64,000 nucleotides of DNA, from NCBI RefSeq assembly GCF_028746185.1, contig NZ_JAQIVH010000050.1, forward strand, positions 1-64,000, given 5' to 3'. Below are positions 61,345 through 64,000 of the stretch, piece by piece; positions within the stretch are counted from its first letter, which is position 1; each line of letters begins with the position of its first letter. Position numbers and translations under genes: made by a program. Under the pieces are notes generated by a model. The model was given only the letters and a program-made list of their open reading frames with translations. It searched no databases and had not been told where the DNA came from. This DNA comes from Paenibacillus_E qinlingensis (GTDB taxonomy: Bacteria; Bacillota; Bacilli; Paenibacillales; NBRC-103111).

Positions 61345-62796
61345 TCATTCGTCTATGTCTTTTTTAGTGTTTGCTTTCTCCCTGTCGAATCTTACAGGCT
61401 TTCTTGTTCTTAAAAAGCTGTATCTATGATGAAACTTGGAATATGGTGGACGAATGACCGTATCGAATAAGTCGGAGGTGCGAAAAGGATAAAAAGGAAC
61501 CAAGTAAGGCATCCCTAGAGAAGTTAATCGCAATAGATGCGCTACCATGGCTATGATACAGATGAAAATCCCCAATAACCCCCATAATTGCGCAGCGAAT
61601 ATAAATGGAAATCGAAGGATTCGAATGGTAGCGCTCATTCGGAAAATGGGTGTAGTGAAAGAAGCCAAAGCCGACAACGCCACAATGATCAATAAAAAGT
61701 TGCTTGTAAGCGCAGCTTCAACGGCAGCCGTACCAAGCACAATGCCTCCTACAATGCCAATGGTTTGTCCGATTTTCGTAGGTAATCTGGCGCCAGCTTC
61801 CCGTAACAATTCAATAACAAGCTCCATAATGAGCACTTCCACAATTGGAGGAAAAGGTACATTGATCCTGGATGAAATAATCGTAGGTAAAAAAACGGGT
61901 GAAATACTCTGACCATGATACGTGATAACGGCAACATATAAGGGTGAGGCGAAAACGGAAAACAACACGGAGAACATGCGAATCAAGCGTAGTATGGAGG
62001 CAATAATCCATGGCAAATAATAATCTTCATAGGTAATAAAAAATTGCCAAAGGTTGACTGGTGCAAAAAACGCAGTCGGGGACCCGTCCTTCAAAACGCA
62101 TATTTGACCCGATGATACGGCCCAAGCAACATAATCAGGTCTTTCGGTCCCGATCGTCTGTGGAAAGATCGAGTTGGAATTATCTTCGATCATTTGTTGA
62201 AGCAAAGTAGTATCCGTAATTTGATCGAATTGTACATCCTCTATGCGCTGGATGCATGTATGCAAATATTGTTCGTTCGTTAATCCCTCTATGTAAACAA
62301 TCGCAACTCTCGACTTGGAAATGCTCCCTGTAGTAAGCTCCTTAATACGTAACTCAGGATAGGGAACTCGCTTGCGAATCAGGTTAAGATTGACGTCCAA
62401 TGATTCAACAAAGGATTCTTTCGGTCCCTCAACCGTGAATTCGGTTTCAGGTATCGATACGTTACGCCCCTTTAATGCAGCGGCATTGACCAACATACAT
62501 GAATGGCTTTGCAGGCCATATTGAATAGCAACGTATCCCCGATAAATTTTATCTTGAATGAGGTCCCATTCGGTGGATATTTCTTTTTCCGGTACAGGGA
62601 TCAATGGGTACAAATCCTCGAAGGATATGTCCGAATTACTGCTCAGACAACCGAGGATATGCCACTGAAGGACTTCTGGCTCTGTAAGAGATTTAAAATA
62701 TCCGATGAACAAAGAATTAGCGTTCATTTTATGTTCGTAGCATACGAAATCGGCTGAATCACTAAGCTCCTTCCATAATGGAGGGACTGTATTCAA
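61345..62796 (-). CDS. Spore germination receptor subunit, GerA-type
   Basis: The 483-residue protein has a soluble N-terminal half (DSADFVCYEHKMNANSLFIG) followed by four to five helices. The family blocks are VAIVYIEGLTNEQYL, NSIFPQTIGTERPDYVAWAV, CVLKDGSPTAFFAPVNLWQF, GARLPTKIGQTIGIVGGIVLG and VPFYPFRTSDLFDTVIRPPY. It starts at a TTG at 62796 with AAAGGTGA upstream. GerA, GerB and GerC form the germinant receptor in the inner spore membrane. Sigma-G control is expected from the family, but no promoter was fixed. Confidence 0.93.
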   Translation of the reverse strand: MNTVPPLWKELSDSADFVCYEHKMNANSLFIGYFKSLTEPEVLQWHILGCLSSNSDISFEDLYPLIPVPEKEISTEWDLIQDKIYRGYVAIQYGLQSHSCMLVNAAALKGRNVSIPETEFTVEGPKESFVESLDVNLNLIRKRVPYPELRIKELTTGSISKSRVAIVYIEGLTNEQYLHTCIQRIEDVQFDQITDTTLLQQMIEDNSNSIFPQTIGTERPDYVAWAVSSGQICVLKDGSPTAFFAPVNLWQFFITYEDYYLPWIIASILRLIRMFSVLFSVFASPLYVAVITYHGQSISPVFLPTIISSRINVPFPPIVEVLIMELVIELLREAGARLPTKIGQTIGIVGGIVLGTAAVEAALTSNFLLIIVALSALASFTTPIFRMSATIRILRFPFIFAAQLWGLLGIFICIIAMVAHLLRLTSLGMPYLVPFYPFRTSDLFDTVIRPPYSKFHHRYSFLRTRKPVRFDREKANTKKDIDE

Positions 62797-62872
62797 TTCT
62801 AATCACCTTTTCTAATCATAATTTCTAATTCATTGTGTCACTTCAAGGGAATAATTATACAGAATCCAAGCA

Positions 62873-62910
62873 TGTAAAAAAGGAGCCCCGTCGTGCTCGG
62901 TGCTCCTTCA
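62873..62910 (-). terminator. Terminator of the SDR gene
   Basis: On the minus strand AGGAGC pairs with GCTCCT around CACCGAGCACGACGG, followed by TTTTTTTACATG. It lies about 30 bp after the SDR stop and ahead of the gerA-type gene. Confidence 0.82.
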
Positions 62911-62938
62911 CTTCTCACATAGTTATTGTTTTAGTTGT

Positions 62939-63700
62939 TTACACATTGACTGTAGTACGGTTAAGCCAATCCTTTAAGTGCGTCGTGGTAATGCGCGCGT
63001 TGTTATCGTTTGGAACGAGGGATTGGTCATTCACCTCTACTGAGCCGTAGTAGGGCGCTTTGGCGTCTGTGACAACCTGGCGAGTGTCTTTCGTTGCGCT
63101 AAAAAATTGTCGGACCAGCTCGTCCATACGAATCTGATCGGGTCCAGCCACATCCACAATGCCATTCACTGGCGCCGCAAGTGTGAAATCAGCTAGCGCA
63201 GCTGCAACATCATCCGAAACGATAGGCTGCATGAGGGCGGAAGGCAACCGAACGGTATCCCCGACAGTAGCCACATCGGCTATGCCGCCAATGAATTCAA
63301 AGAACTGCGTCGCACGGACGATTGTATAAGGAACCTTGGAACGCTGGATTAGCTCTTCTTGAGCCATTTTCGCGCGGAAATAACCACTTTGTAGAAGGCG
63401 TTCAGTACCTACAACCGACAACGCAACATGATGACTTACGCCAGCTGTTGCTTCAGCAGCAAGAAGGTTCGTATTGGATGTAACGAAGAAATCCAAAACT
63501 GCCTGGTCTTCCCACGAAGGCGCATTTGACACGTCGACGACAACCTGTGCACCGCTAAGCGCTTCTGCCAGGCCCTCACCGGTAATCGTGTTGACACCTA
63601 AAGATGGTGATGCTGCCACTACCTCGTGACCAAGCTGACGAAGGTTGTTCACAAGTTTTTTCCCAATAAGTCCACTACCACCGATAACTACAATTTTCAT
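62939..63700 (-). CDS. NAD(P)-binding atypical SDR family oxidoreductase
   Basis: The 253-residue protein begins MKIVVIGGSGLIGKKLVNNL, a nucleotide-binding GxSGxIG motif of atypical (NmrA/SDR_a5-like) short-chain dehydrogenases. It also has VDVSNAPSWED, FRAKMAQEELIQRSKVPYTI with VRATQFFEFIGG, and MQPIVSDDVAAAL. The Tyr-x3-Lys pair is replaced by YFRAKMAQE. AGGAGGAAATCTC precedes the ATG. Proteins of this type are often under MarR/HxlR-type redox regulators, but no such gene is visible. The substrate is unknown. Confidence 0.85.
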   Translation of the reverse strand: MKIVVIGGSGLIGKKLVNNLRQLGHEVVAASPSLGVNTITGEGLAEALSGAQVVVDVSNAPSWEDQAVLDFFVTSNTNLLAAEATAGVSHHVALSVVGTERLLQSGYFRAKMAQEELIQRSKVPYTIVRATQFFEFIGGIADVATVGDTVRLPSALMQPIVSDDVAAALADFTLAAPVNGIVDVAGPDQIRMDELVRQFFSATKDTRQVVTDAKAPYYGSVEVNDQSLVPNDNNARITTTHLKDWLNRTTVNV

Positions 63701-63848
63701 GAGATTTCCTCCTAGTTTTTATATCGTTACTACATTGTGTCATAACGGTTAACTACCTTTGTTGTGTAACACTATAAAGACAAATGGCGATCTGAATCTG
63801 TGACATCATTTGATTTATATTTTCCCTCGCTCATATCCGATATCCATT

Positions 63849-64000
63849 TTATTTAAATTCCTCACCAGTAAAAGCAAGGAGCGAAAGAAAGAACAGCAAG
63901 GAAATAAGCACAAATACACCTATACATATATTTGAAGAAATTTTTTGTGAGCGCGGTGAGATCGTAATGCCCCAGCTTATCAGGAACGCCCAGAGGCCAT
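63849..64000 (-). CDS. C-terminal part of a membrane protein, cut by window edge
   Basis: The minus strand from the window edge reads GLWAFLISWGITISPRSQKI and then SSNICIGVFVLISLLFFLSLLAF, ending TGEEFK before a TAA at 63849. The frame stays open to 64000 and shows two hydrophobic helices separated by a short polar turn. The family is not recognised. The gap 63701-63848 holds the SDR promoter region and nothing else obvious. Confidence 0.5.
   Translation of the reverse strand, partial: GLWAFLISWGITISPRSQKISSNICIGVFVLISLLFFLSLLAFTGEEFK

Overview
The window reads as chromosome from an endospore-forming Firmicute of the Paenibacillaceae (Paenibacillus or a close relative). The evidence is a three-gene gerA-type germination operon, a broken sigma-K-like fragment, an S-layer-homology remnant, a copper-amine-oxidase-like stalk domain protein, YesM/YesN-type two-component genes beside Lpl-type sugar ABC transporters, Gram-positive ribosome binding sites, and a Bacillus-type biotin operon with a BirA box. 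No rRNA, tRNA or CRISPR array was seen.

Layout. 1-1560: two small YdcZ-family membrane proteins flank a YeiL-like Crp/Fnr regulator, all on the minus strand. 1680-7450: a decayed region holding a small candidate peptide gene, a perfect 17-bp inverted repeat, a broken IS110 transposase, a frameshifted acetyltransferase, HTH and sensor fragments, and a dead group II intron. 7456-13530: biotin operon bioA-D-B-F-H-C behind a sigma-A promoter and BirA operator. 13700-18620: two apparently intact IS110-family elements, each with a long structured 5' leader that could encode a bridge RNA, among a frameshifted lipoprotein, a broken XRE regulator and an S-layer-homology remnant. 18641-24012: a MetNIQ-like ABC transporter between two NtaA/SnaA/DszA-type flavin monooxygenases, probably a sulfur scavenging locus. 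24262-28440: ABC ATPase and sigma-K fragments, then a frameshifted AraC-FecB fusion regulator, a Fur-boxed siderophore-binding lipoprotein and a FhuF-like reductase. 28567-33570: an FHS-type MFS transporter, an ion-transporter-like membrane protein, and a DODA-type dioxygenase plus esterase divergent from an XRE-cupin regulator. 33640-36348: a large secreted LRR/stalk/beta-propeller/NPCBM protein.

36467-44531: an intact AraC-FecB fusion regulator divergent from a Fur-boxed six-gene operon whose order (binding protein, two permeases, two ATPases, MFS exporter) matches cntABCDFE of the staphylopine opine-metallophore system. The cntKLM biosynthesis genes are not in the window. 44678-58932: a carbohydrate locus on the minus strand with an orphan OppB/OppC permease pair, a YesM/YesN two-component system, an LplB/LplC/LplA-type importer, and a 1798-residue secreted polysaccharide lyase of family PL8 with discoidin modules and four C-terminal repeats. 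59159-62796: gerA-B-C germination receptor operon. 62939-64000: an atypical SDR and the end of a membrane protein gene.

The main themes are metal acquisition (two AraC-FecB sensors, two Fur boxes, a Cnt-like importer/exporter), sulfur and biotin nutrition, and extracellular polysaccharide use. Decayed genes are concentrated around the mobile elements. All calls come from reading the sequence without database searches.
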